Below are positions 53,391 to 64,000 of a DNA stretch of 64,000 bases, piece after piece. Position 1 is the stretch's first letter, and every line of letters starts with the position of its first letter. Source of the DNA: Thereva unica (lineage: Eukaryota; Arthropoda; Insecta; Diptera; Therevidae); the NCBI GenBank assembly GCA_949987705.1, contig CATLJY010000849.1, forward strand, positions 43,105-107,104. The letters run 5' to 3'. The notes below the pieces were generated by a model. That model was not told the DNA's origin. It saw only the letters and a list, made by a program, of their open reading frames with translations, and did not search any database. A program made the translations under genes and the position numbers.

Positions 53391-55020
53391 TTTCTATGTA
53401 TTCGATGAATATAACTTAATTTCGGTGAATTAAGTGAATTTAAGTTATTTTCGATGTATTCGATGAATGTAACTCAATTTCGATGAATTAAGTGAATTTA
53501 AGTTATTTTCGATGTATTCGATGTATGAAACTCAATTTCGATGAATTAAGTGAATTTAACTTATTTTCGATGTATTCGATGAATGTAACTCAATTTCGAT
53601 GAATTAAGTGAATTGAACTTATTTTCGATGTATTCGATGAATGTAACTTAATTTCGATGAATTAAGTGATTTCAAGTTATTTTCGATGTATTCGATGAAT
53701 GTAACTTAATTTCGATGAATTAAGTGAATTTAAGTTATTTTCGATGTATTCGATGTATGAAACTCAATTTCGATGAATTAAGTGAATTTAACTTATTTTC
53801 GATGTATTCGATGAATGTAACTTAATTTCGATGAATTAAGTGAATTTAACTTATTTTCGATGTATTCGATGAATGTAACTTAATTTCGATGAATTAAGTG
53901 ATTTCAAGTTATTTTCGATGTATTCGATGAATGTAACTTAATTTCGATGAATTAAGTGAATTTAAGTTATTTTCGATGTATTCGATGTATGAAACTCAAT
54001 TTCGATGAATTAAGTGAATTTAACTTATTTTCGATGTATTCGATGAATGTAACTTAATTTCGATGAATTAAGTGAATTTAAGTTATTTTCGATGTATTCG
54101 ATGTATGAAACTCAATTTCGATGAATTAAGTGAATTTAACTTATTTTCGATGTATTCGATGAATGTAATTTAATTTCGATGAATTAAGTGAATTGAACTT
54201 ATTTTCGATGTATTCGATGAATGTAACTTAATTTCGATGAATTAAGTGATTTCAAGTTATTTTCGATGAATTCGATGAATGTAACTTGATTTCGATGAAT
54301 TAAGTGAATTTAAGTTATTTTCGATGTATTCGATGTATGAAACTCAATTTCGATGAATTAAGTGAATTTAACTTATTTTCGATGTATTCGATGAATATAA
54401 CTTAATTTCGGTGTATTAAGTGAATTTAAGTTATTTTCGATGTATTCGATGAATGTAACTTAATTTCGATGAATTAAGTGAATTTAAGTTATTTTCGATG
54501 TATTCGATGTATGAAACTCAATTTCGATGAATTAAGTGAATTTAACTTATTTTCGATGTATTCGATGAATGTAACTTAATTTCGATGAATTAAGTGATTT
54601 CAAGTTATTTTCGATGTATTCGATGTATGAAACTCAATTTCGATGAATTAAGTGAATTTAACTTATTTTCGATGTATTCGATGAATGTAACTTAATTTCG
54701 ATGAATTAAGTGAATTTAACTTATTTTCGATGTATTCGATGAATGTAACTTAATTTCGATGAATTAAGTGATTTCAAGTTATTTTCGATGTATTCGATGA
54801 ATGTAACTTAATTTCGATGAATTAAGTGAATTTAAGTTATTTTCGATGTATTCGATGTATGAAACTCAATTTCGATGAATTAAGTGAATTTAACTTATTT
54901 TCGATGTATTCGATGAATGTAACTTAATTTCGATGAATTAAGTGAATTTAAGTTATTTTCGATGTATTCGATGTATGAAACTCAATTTCGATGAATTAAG
55001 TGAATTTAACTTATTTTCTA
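53391..55020. repeat. 1,624-bp spaced repeat (28 monomers)
   Basis: The variant TTTTCTATGTATTCGATGAA followed by TATAAC occurs at 53394 (CTA) and 55018, exactly 28 monomers apart. It occurs a third time at 61979. The intervening monomer order is partly shared; exact edges were not determined. Confidence 0.6.
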
Positions 55021-55560
55021 TGTATTCGATGAATATAACTTAATTTCGGTGAATTAAGTGAATTTAAGTTATTTTCGATGTATTCGATGAATGTAACTCA
55101 ATTTCGATGAATTAAGTGAATTTAAGTTATTTTCGATGTATTCGATGTATGAAACTCAATTTCGATGAATTAAGTGAATTTAACTTATTTTCGATGTATT
55201 CGATGAATGTAACTCAATTTCGATGAATTAAGTGAATTGAACTTATTTTCGATGTATTCGATGAATGTAACTTAATTTCGATGAATTAAGTGAATTTAAG
55301 TTATTTTCGATGTATTCGATGTATGAAACTCAATTTCGATGAATTAAGTGAATTTAACTTATTTTCGATGTATTCGATGAATGTAACTTAATTTCGATGA
55401 ATTAAGTGAATTTAAGTTATTTTCGATGTATTCGATGAATGTAACTTAATTTCGATGAATTAAGTGAATTTAACTTATTTTCGATGTATTCTATGAATAT
55501 AACTTAATTTCGATGAATTAAGTGATTTCAAGTTATTTTCGATGTATTCGATGTATGAAA
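54000..55560. repeat. 6,960-bp-spaced higher-order block, copy 1
   Basis: TTTCGGTGTATTAAG, unique to this block pair, has its GTGTATTAAG at 54411 and 61371, a shift of 6,960 bp or 120 x 58. Further right the shift is 6,961 bp (TTTTCTATG, 55018 and 61979) because of the extra A in GTGAAATTTAAC near 61847. The related TATTCTATGAATATAAC variant is near 55490 and again near 62510. Confidence 0.8.
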
Positions 55561-56379
55561 CTCAATTTCGATGAATTAAGTGAATTTAACTTATTTTCGA
55601 TGTATTCGATGAATGTAACTTAATTTCGATGAATTAAGTGAATGTAACTTATTTTCGATGTATTCGATGAATGTAACTTAATTTCGATGAATTAAGTGAT
55701 TTCAAGTTATTTTCGATGTATTCGATGAATGTAACTTAATTTCGATGAATTAAGTGAATTTAAGTTATTTTCGATGTATTCGATGTATGAAACTCAATTT
55801 CGATGAATTAAGTGAATTTAACTTATTTTCGATGTATTCGATGAATGTAACTTAATTTCGATGAATTAAGTGAATTTAAGTTATTTTCGATGTATTCGAT
55901 GTATGAAACTCAATTTCGATGAATTAAGTGAATTTAACTTATTTTCGATGTATTCGATGAATGTAACTCAATTTCGATGAATTAAGTGAATTTAAGTTAT
56001 TTTCGATGTATTCGATGAATGTAACTTAATTTCGATGAATTAAGTGAATTTAACTTATTTTCGATGTATTCGATGAATGTAACTTAATTTCGATGAATTA
56101 AGTGATTTCAAGTTATTTTCGATGTATTCGATGTATGAAACTCAATTTCGATGAATTAAGTGAATTTAACTTATTTTCGATGTATTCGATGAATGTAACT
56201 TAATTTCGATGAATTAAGTGAATTTAAGTTATTTTCGATGTATTCGATGTATGAAACTCAATTTCGATGAATTAAGTGAATTTAACTTATTTTCGATGTA
56301 TTCGATGAATGTAACTCAATTTCGATGAATTAAGTGAATTGAACTTATTTTCGATGTATTCGATGAATGTAACTTAATT

Positions 56380-59300
56380 TCGATGAATTAAGTGATTTCA
56401 AGTTATTTTCGATGAATTCGATGAATGTAACTTGATTTCGATGAATTAAGTGAATTTAAGTTATTTTCGATGTATTCGATGAATGTAACTTAATTTCGAT
56501 GAATTAAGTGAATTTAACTTATTTTCGATGTATTCGATGAATGTAACTCAATTTCGATGAATTAAGTGAATTGAACTTATTTTCGATGTATTCGATGAAT
56601 GTAACTTAATTTCGATGAATTAAGTGATTTCAAGTTATTTTCGATGAATTCGATGAATGTAACTTGATTTCGATGAATTAAGTGAATTTAAGTTATTTTC
56701 GATGTATTCGATGTATGAAACTCAATTTCGATGAATTAAGTGAATTTAACTTATTTTCGATGTATTCGATGAATGTAACTTAATTTCGATGAATTAAGTG
56801 AATTTAACTTATTTTCGATGTATTCGATGAATATAACTTAATTTCGGTGAATTAAGTGAATTTAAGTTATTTTCGATGTATTCGATGAATGTAACTTAAT
56901 TTCGATGAATTAAGTGAATTTAAGTTATTTTCGATGTATTCGATGTATGAAACTCAATTTCGATGAATTAAGTGAATTTGACTTATTTTCGATGTATTCG
57001 ATGAATATAACTTAATTTCGGTGAATTAAGTGAATTCAAGTTATTTTCGATGTATTCGATGAATGTAACTTAATTTCGATGAATTAAGTGAATTTAAGTT
57101 ATTTTCGATGTATTCGATGTATGAAACTCAATTTCGATGAATTAAGTGAATTTAACTTATTTTCGATGTATTCGATGAATATAACTTAATTTCGGTGAAT
57201 TAAGTGAATTTAAGTTATTTTCGATGTATTCGATGAATGTAACTCAATTTCGATGAATTAAGTGAATTTAAGTTATTTTCGATGTATTCGATGTATGAAA
57301 CTCAATTTCGATGAATTAAGTGAATTTAACTTATTTTCGATGTATTCGATGAATGTAACTCAATATCGATGAATTAAGTGAATTGAACTTATTTTCGATG
57401 TATTCGATGAATGTAACTTAATTTCGATGAATTAAGTGATTTCAAGTTATTTTCGATGTATTCGATGAATGTAACTTAATATCGATGAATTAAGTGAATG
57501 TAAGTTATTTTCGATGTATTCGATGTATGAAACTAAATTTCGATGAATTAAGTGAATTTAACTTATTTTCGATGTATTCGATGAATGTAACTTAATTTCG
57601 ATGAATTAAGTGAATTTAAGTTATTTTCGATGTATTCGATGAATGTAACTTAATTTCGATAAATTAAGTGAATTTAACTTATTTTCGATGTATTCGATAA
57701 ATGTAACTTAATTTCGATGAATTAAGTGAATTTAAGTTATTTTCGATGTATTCGATGAATGTAACTTAATTTCGATGAATTAAGTGAATTTAAGTTATTT
57801 TCGATGTATTCGATGTATGAAACTCAATTTCGATGAATTAAGTGAATTTAACTTATTTTCGATGTATTCGATGAATGTAACTCAATTTCGATGAATTAAG
57901 TGAATTGAACTTATTTTCGATGTATTCGATGAATGTAACTTAATTTCGATGAATTAAGTGAATTGAACTTATTTTCGATGTATTCGATGAATGTAACTTA
58001 ATTTCGATGAATTAAGTGATTTCAAGTTATTTTCGATGTATTCGATGAATGTAACTTAATTTCGATGAATTAAGTGATTTCAAGTTATTTTCGATGTATT
58101 CGATGTATGAAACTCAATTTCGATGAATTAAGTGAATTTAACTTATTTTCGATGTATTCGATGAATGTAACTTAATTTCGATGAATTAAGTGATTTCAAG
58201 TTATTTTCGATGTATTCGATGTATGAAACTCAATTTCGATGAATTAAGTGAATTTAACTTATTTTCGATGTATTCGATGAATGTAACTTAATTTCGATGA
58301 ATTAAGTGAATTTAAGTTATTTTCGATGTATTCGATGTATGAAACTCAATTTCGATGAATTAAGTGAATTTAACTTATTTTCGATGTATTCGATGAATGT
58401 AACTTAATTTCGATGAATTAAGTGATTTCAAGTTATTTTCGATGTATTCGATGTATGAAACTCAATTTCGATGAATTAAGTGAATTTAACTTATTTTCGA
58501 TGTATTCGATGAATGTAACTTAATTTCGATGAATTAAGTGAATTTAAGTTATTTTCGATGTATTCGATGTATGAAACTCAATTTCGATGAATTAAGTGAA
58601 TTTAACTTATTTTCGATGTATTCGATGAATGTAACTTAATTTCGATGAATTAAGTGAATTTAAGTTATTTTCGATGTATTCGATGTATGAAACTCAATTT
58701 CGATGAATTAAGTGAATTTAACTTATTTTCGATGTATTCGATGAATGTAATTTAATTTCGATGAATTAAGTGAATTGAACTTATTTTCGATGTATTCGAT
58801 GAATGTAACTTAATTTCGATGAATTAAGTGATTTCAAGTTATTTTCGATGAATTCGATGAATGTAACTTGATTTCGATGAATTAAGTGAATTTAAGTTAT
58901 TTTCGATGTATTCGATGTATGAAACTCAATTTCGATGAATTAAGTGAATTTAACTTATTTTCGATGTATTCGATGAATATAACTTAATTTCGGTGAATTA
59001 AGTGAATTTAAGTTATTTTCGATGTATTCGATGAATGTAACTTAATTTCGATGAATTAAGTGAATTTAAGTTATTTTCGATGTATTCGATGTATGAAACT
59101 CAATTTCGATGAATTAAGTGAATTTAACTTATTTTCGATGTATTCGATGAATGTAACTTAATTTCGATGAATTAACTGATTTCAAGTTATTTTCGATGTA
59201 TTCGATGTATGAAACTCAATTTCGATGAATTAAGTGAATTTAACTTATTTTCGATGTATCCGATGAATGTAACTTAATTTCGATGAATTAAGTGAATTTA

Positions 59301-60020
59301 ACTTATTTTCGATGTATTCGATGAATGTAACTTAATTTCGATGAATTAAGTGATTTCAAGTTATTTTCGATGTATTCGATGAATGTAACTTAATTTCGAT
59401 GAATTAAGTGAATTTAAGTTATTTTCGATGTATTCGATGTATGAAACTCAATTTCGATGAATTAAGTGAATTTAACTTATTTTCGATGTATTCGATGAAT
59501 GTAACTTAATTTCGATGAATTAAGTGAATTTAAGTTATTTTCGATGTATTCGATGTATGAAACTCAATTTCGATGAATTAAGTGAATTTAACTTATTTTC
59601 GATGTATTCGATGAATGTAATTTAATTTCGATGAATTAAGTGAATTGAACTTATTTTCGATGTATTCGATGAATGTAACTTAATTTCGATGAATTAGGTG
59701 ATTTCAAGTTATTTTCGATGAATTCGATGAATGTAACTTGATTTCGATGAATTAAGTGAATTTAAGTTATTTTCGATGTATTCGATGTATGAAACTCAAT
59801 TTCGATGAATTAAGTGAATTTAACTTATTTTCGATGTATTCGATGAATATAACTTAATTTCGATGAATTAAGTGAATTTAAGTTATTTTCGATGTATTCG
59901 ATGTATGAAACTCAATTTCGATGAATTAAGTGAATTTAACTTATTTTCGATGTATTCGATGAATGTAACTTAATTTCGATGAATTAAGTGATTTCAAGTT
60001 ATTTTCGATGTATTCGATGT
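56380..60020. repeat. About 7.2-kb-spaced higher-order block, copy 2
   Basis: This is the downstream partner of the block at 49.2 kb, with the same series of rare variants in the same order (56974 to about 60022). It includes an empty counterpart of the transposon target at 56602-56604. Unlike copy 1 it keeps the full-length monomer before GTATCAAACTC at about 60020. Confidence 0.85.
56602..56604. other. Paralogous empty site of the transposon (TAA)
   Basis: This lies 7,183 bp beyond the empty site at 49419, with the same flanking monomer order and no insertion. Confidence 0.8.
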
Positions 60021-60999
60021 ATCAAACTCAATTTCGATGAATTAAGTGAATTTAACTTATTTTCGATGTATTCGATGAATGTAACTTAATTTCGATGAAT
60101 TAAGTGATTTCAAGTTATTTTCGATGTATTCGATGTATGAAACTCAATTTCGATGAATTAAGTGAATTTAACTTATTTTCGATGTATTCGATGAATGTAA
60201 CTTAATTTCGATGAATTAAGTGAATTTAAGTTATTTTCGATGTATTCGATGTATGAAACTCAATTTCGATGAATTAAGTGAATTTAACTTATTTTCGATG
60301 TATTCGATGAATGTAACTTAATTTCGATGAATTAAGTGATATCAAGTTATTTCCGATGTATTCGATGTATGAAACTCAATTTCGATGAATTAAGTGAATT
60401 TAACTTATTTTCGATGTATTCGATGAATGTAACTTAATTTCGATGAATTAAGTGAATTTAACTTATTTTCGATGTATTCGATGAATGTAACTTAATTTCG
60501 ATGAATTAAGTGAATTTAAGTTATTTTCGATGTATTCGATGAATGTAACTCAATTTCGATGAATTAAGTGAATTGAACTTATTTTCGATGTATTCGATGA
60601 ATGTAACTAAATTTCGATGAATTAAGTGATTTCAAGTTATTTTCGATGAATTCGATGAATGTAACTTGATTTCGATGAATTAAGTGAATTTAAGTTATTT
60701 TCGATGTATTCGATGTATGAAACTCAATTTCGATGAATTAAGTGAATTTAACTTATTTTCGATGTATTCGATGAATTAAGATGAATTTCGATGAATTAAG
60801 TGAATTTAACTTATTTTCGATGTATTCGATGAATGTAACTTAATTTCGGTGAATTAAGTGAATTTAAGTTATTTTCGATGTATTCGATGAATGTAACTTA
60901 ATTTCGATGAATTAAGTGAATTTAAGTTATTTTCGATGTATTCGATGTATGAAACTCAATTTCGATGAATTAAGTGAATTTAACTTATTTTCGATGTAT

Positions 61000-62520
61000 T
61001 CGATGAATGTAACTTAATTTCGATGAATTAAGTGAATTTAAGTTATTTTCGATGTATTCGATGTATGAAACTCAATTTCGATGAATTAAGTGAATTTAAC
61101 TTATTTTCGATGTATTCGATGAATGTAATTTAATTTCGATGAATTAAGTGAATTGAACTTATTTTCGATGTATTCGATGAATGTAACTTAATTTCGATGA
61201 ATTAAGTGATTTCAAGTTATTTTCGATGAATTCGATGAATGTAACTTGATTTCGATGAATTAAGTGAATTTAAGTTATTTTCGATGTATTCGATGTATGA
61301 AACTCAATTTCGATGAATTAAGTGAATTTAACTTATTTTCGATGTATTCGATGAATATAACTTAATTTCGGTGTATTAAGTGAATTTAAGTTATTTTCGA
61401 TGTATTCGATGAATGTAACTTAATTTCGATGAATTAAGTGAATTTAAGTTATTTTCGATGTATTCGATGTATGAAACTCAATTTCGATGAATTAAGTGAA
61501 TTTAACTTATTTTCGATGTATTCGATGAATGTAACTTAATTTCGATGAATTAAGTGATTTCAAGTTATTTTCGATGTATTCGATGTATGAAACTCAATTT
61601 CGATGAATTAAGTGAATTTAACTTATTTTCGATGTATTCGATGAATGTAACTTAATTTCGATGAATTAAGTGAATTTAACTTATTTTCGATGTATTCGAT
61701 GAATGTAACTTAATTTCGATGAATTAAGTGATTTCAAGTTATTTTCGATGTATTCGATGAATGTAACTTAATTTCGATGAATTAAGTGAATTTAAGTTAT
61801 TTTCGATGTATTCGATGTATGAAACTCAATTTCGATGAATTAAGTGAAATTTAACTTATTTTCGATGTATTCGATGAATGTAACTTAATTTCGATGAATT
61901 AAGTGAATTTAAGTTATTTTCGATGTATTCGATGTATGAAACTCAATTTCGATGAATTAAGTGAATTTAACTTATTTTCTATGTATTCGATGAATATAAC
62001 TTAATTTCGGTGAATTAAGTGAATTTAAGTTATTTTCGATGTATTCGATGAATGTAACTCAATTTCGATGAATTAAGTGAATTTAAGTTATTTTCGATGT
62101 ATTCGATGTATGAAACTCAATTTCGATGAATTAAGTGAATTTAACTTATTTTCGATGTATTCGATGAATGTAACTCAATTTCGATGAATTAAGTGAATTG
62201 AACTTATTTTCGATGTATTCGATGAATGTAACTTAATTTCGATGAATTAAGTGATTTCAAGTTATTTTCGATGTATTCGATGAATGTAACTTAATTTCGA
62301 TGAATTAAGTGAATTTAAGTTATTTTCGATGTATTCGATGTATGAAACTCAATTTCGATGAATTAAGTGAATTTAACTTATTTTCGATGTATTCGATGAA
62401 TGTAACTTAATTTCGATGAATTAAGTGAATTTAAGTTATTTTCGATGTATTCGATGAATGTAACTTAATTTCGATGATTAAGTGAATTTAACTTATTTTC
62501 GATGTATTCTATGAATATAA
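61000..62520. repeat. 6,960-bp-spaced higher-order block, copy 2
   Basis: This is the downstream partner of the block at 54.0 kb, containing the second TTTCGGTGTATTAAG (61371) and the TTTTCTATG variant (61979). It has a one-base insertion near 61847 and a one-base loss in TTTCGATGATTAAG near 62475 that the first copy lacks. Confidence 0.8.
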
Positions 62521-64000
62521 CTTAATTTCGATGAATTAAGTGATTTCAAGTTATTTTCGATGTATTCGATGTATGAAACTCAATTTCGATGAATTAAGTG
62601 AATTTAACTTATTTTCGATGTATTCGATGAATATAACTTAATTTCGATGAATTAAGTGAATTTAAGTTATTTTCGATGTATTCGATGTATGAAACTCAAT
62701 TTCGATGAATTAAGTGAATTTAACTTATTTCGATGTATTCGATGAATGTAACTCAATTTCGATGAATTAAGTGAATTGAACTTATTTTCGATGTATTCGA
62801 TGAATGTAACTTAATTTCGATGAATTAAGTGAATTTAACTTATTTTCGATGTATTCGATGAATGTAACTCAATTTCGATGAATTAAGTGAATTGAACTTA
62901 TTTTCGATGTATTCGATGAATGTAACTTAATTTCGATGAATTAAGTGATTTCAAGTTATTTTCGATGTATTCGATGTATGAAACTCAATTTCGATGAATT
63001 AAGTGAATTTAACTTATTTTCGATGTATTCGATGAATGTAACTTAATTTCGATGAATTAAGTGAATTTAAGTTATTTTCGATGTATTCGATGTATGAAAC
63101 TCAATTTCGATGAATTAAGTGAATCTAACTTATTTCGATGTATTCGATGAATGTAACTTAATTTCGATGAATTAAGTGATTTCAAGTTATTTTCGATGTA
63201 TTCGATGTATGAAACTCAATTTCGATGAATTAAGTGAATTTAACTTATTTTCGATGTATTCGATGAATGTAACTTAATTCGATGAATTAAGTGAATTTAA
63301 CTTATTTTCGATGTATTCGATGTATGAAACTCAATTTCGATGAATTAGGTGAATTTAACTTATTTTCGATGTATTCGATGAATGTAACTCAATTTCGATG
63401 AATTAAGTGAATTTAAGTTATTTTCGATGTATTCGATGAATGTAACTTAATTTCGATGAATTAAGTGAATTTAACTTATTTTCGATGTATTCGATGAATG
63501 TAACTTAATTTCGATGAATTAAGTGAATTTAAGTTATTTTCGATGTATTCGATGAATGTAACTCAATTTCGATGAATTAAGTGAATTGAACTTATTTTCG
63601 ATGTATTCGATGAATGCAACTCAATTTCGATGAATTAAGTGAATTTAACTTATTTTCGATGTATTCGATGAATGTAACTTAATTTCGATGAATTAAGTGA
63701 ATTGAACTTATTTTCGATGTATTCGATGAATGTAACTTAATTTCGATGAATTAAGTGAATTTAAGTTATTTTCGATGTATTCGATGTATGAAACTCATTT
63801 CGATGAATTAAGTGAATTTAACTTATTTTCGATGTATTCGATGAATGTAACTTAATTTCGATGAATTAAGTGAATTGAACTTATTTTCGATGTATTAGAT
63901 GAATGTAACTTAATTTCGATGAATTAAGTGATTTCAAGTTATTTTCGATGTATTCGATGAATGTAACTTAATTTCGATGAATTAAGTGAATTGAACTTAT

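Larger units (their letters stand above)
46577..64000. repeat. 58-bp satellite array, right segment
   Basis: The satellite resumes in phase after the transposon and runs to the end of the window, where it stops inside a monomer. This is the most homogeneous part: nearly all monomers are full length and differ by only a few recurrent variants, such as GAATATAACTTAATTTCGGTG, GAATTGAACTT, GTAACTTGATTTCG and GTAATTTAATTTCG. Rare length changes include a 9-bp loss near 52831, a one-base gain in GTGAAATTTAAC near 61847, one-base losses near 62475, 62730, 63132 and 63280, and an irregular GAATTAAGATGAATTTCG near 60773. Much of it consists of kilobase-scale repeat blocks. No gene or RNA is visible. 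Confidence 0.97.

Noticed and set aside
1..64000. CRISPR array
   Set aside because: The repeats are contiguous with no unique spacers, and there is no leader or cas gene. The whole unit is itself repeated, as in satellite DNA.
1..64000. Coding sequence built of repeated peptides
   Set aside because: The monomer has TAA and TGA stops, its complement has several TAA, and 58 bp shifts frame by one each time, so all six frames close within about three monomers.
1..64000. Telomeric array
   Set aside because: The unit is 58 bp and has no short G-rich strand such as TTAGG or TTAGGG.
12923..64000. EcoRI-like GAATTC monomers as a separate satellite family
   Set aside because: GAATTC arises from a single base difference (GAATTCG against GTATTCG) in otherwise ordinary monomers, so it marks a subclass only.

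Overview
The window is almost entirely one eukaryotic satellite DNA array. A 58-bp monomer of about 24% GC is repeated head to tail roughly 1,090 times, always in the same orientation, and runs off both ends of the window. I find no gene, RNA gene, CRISPR array or promoter. Because 58 is not a multiple of 3, any stop codon in the monomer reaches every reading frame within three monomers (174 bp), so long ORFs cannot persist. AT-rich satellite of this size plus small inverted-repeat transposons suggests an insect or other arthropod, at a centromeric, pericentromeric or other heterochromatic locus. The species cannot be named from this sequence.

The array is layered. A 9-bp motif (TTCGATGWA) recurs inside a 29-bp half-unit. 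Two half-units that match at 23 of 29 positions make the 58-bp monomer. Monomers of different type tend to alternate as 116-bp dimers. Dimers sit inside longer duplicated blocks (about 0.56, 0.81, 1.2, 1.6, 2.84, 3.1, 3.83, 4.17, 4.5, 7.0-7.2, 10.3 and 17.6 kb apart). Several of these distances were checked and equal a whole number of 58-bp monomers once visible indels are counted.

Layout: 1-12787 is the more irregular part, with many truncated monomers, a 560-bp duplication, a 1.2-kb duplication and a 3,834-bp tandem duplication. 12788-12922 is a 135-bp foreign insert that is richer in GC and pyrimidine-rich. 12923-46068 is a more regular array holding four related higher-order blocks (from about 19.1, 29.4, 32.5 and 36.7 kb). 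46069-46576 is a 508-bp non-autonomous DNA transposon (MITE) with 18-bp perfect terminal inverted repeats and a TAA target duplication. 46577-64000 is a homogeneous array built of 2,842-bp and about 7-kb repeat blocks.

The transposon is the most informative single feature. The surrounding repeat supplies intact paralogous empty sites that fix its ends and target duplication exactly, and it carries six copies of a palindrome-like 12-mer placed almost in mirror image about its centre. All distances come from reading landmark variants by eye; block edges are approximate unless stated.
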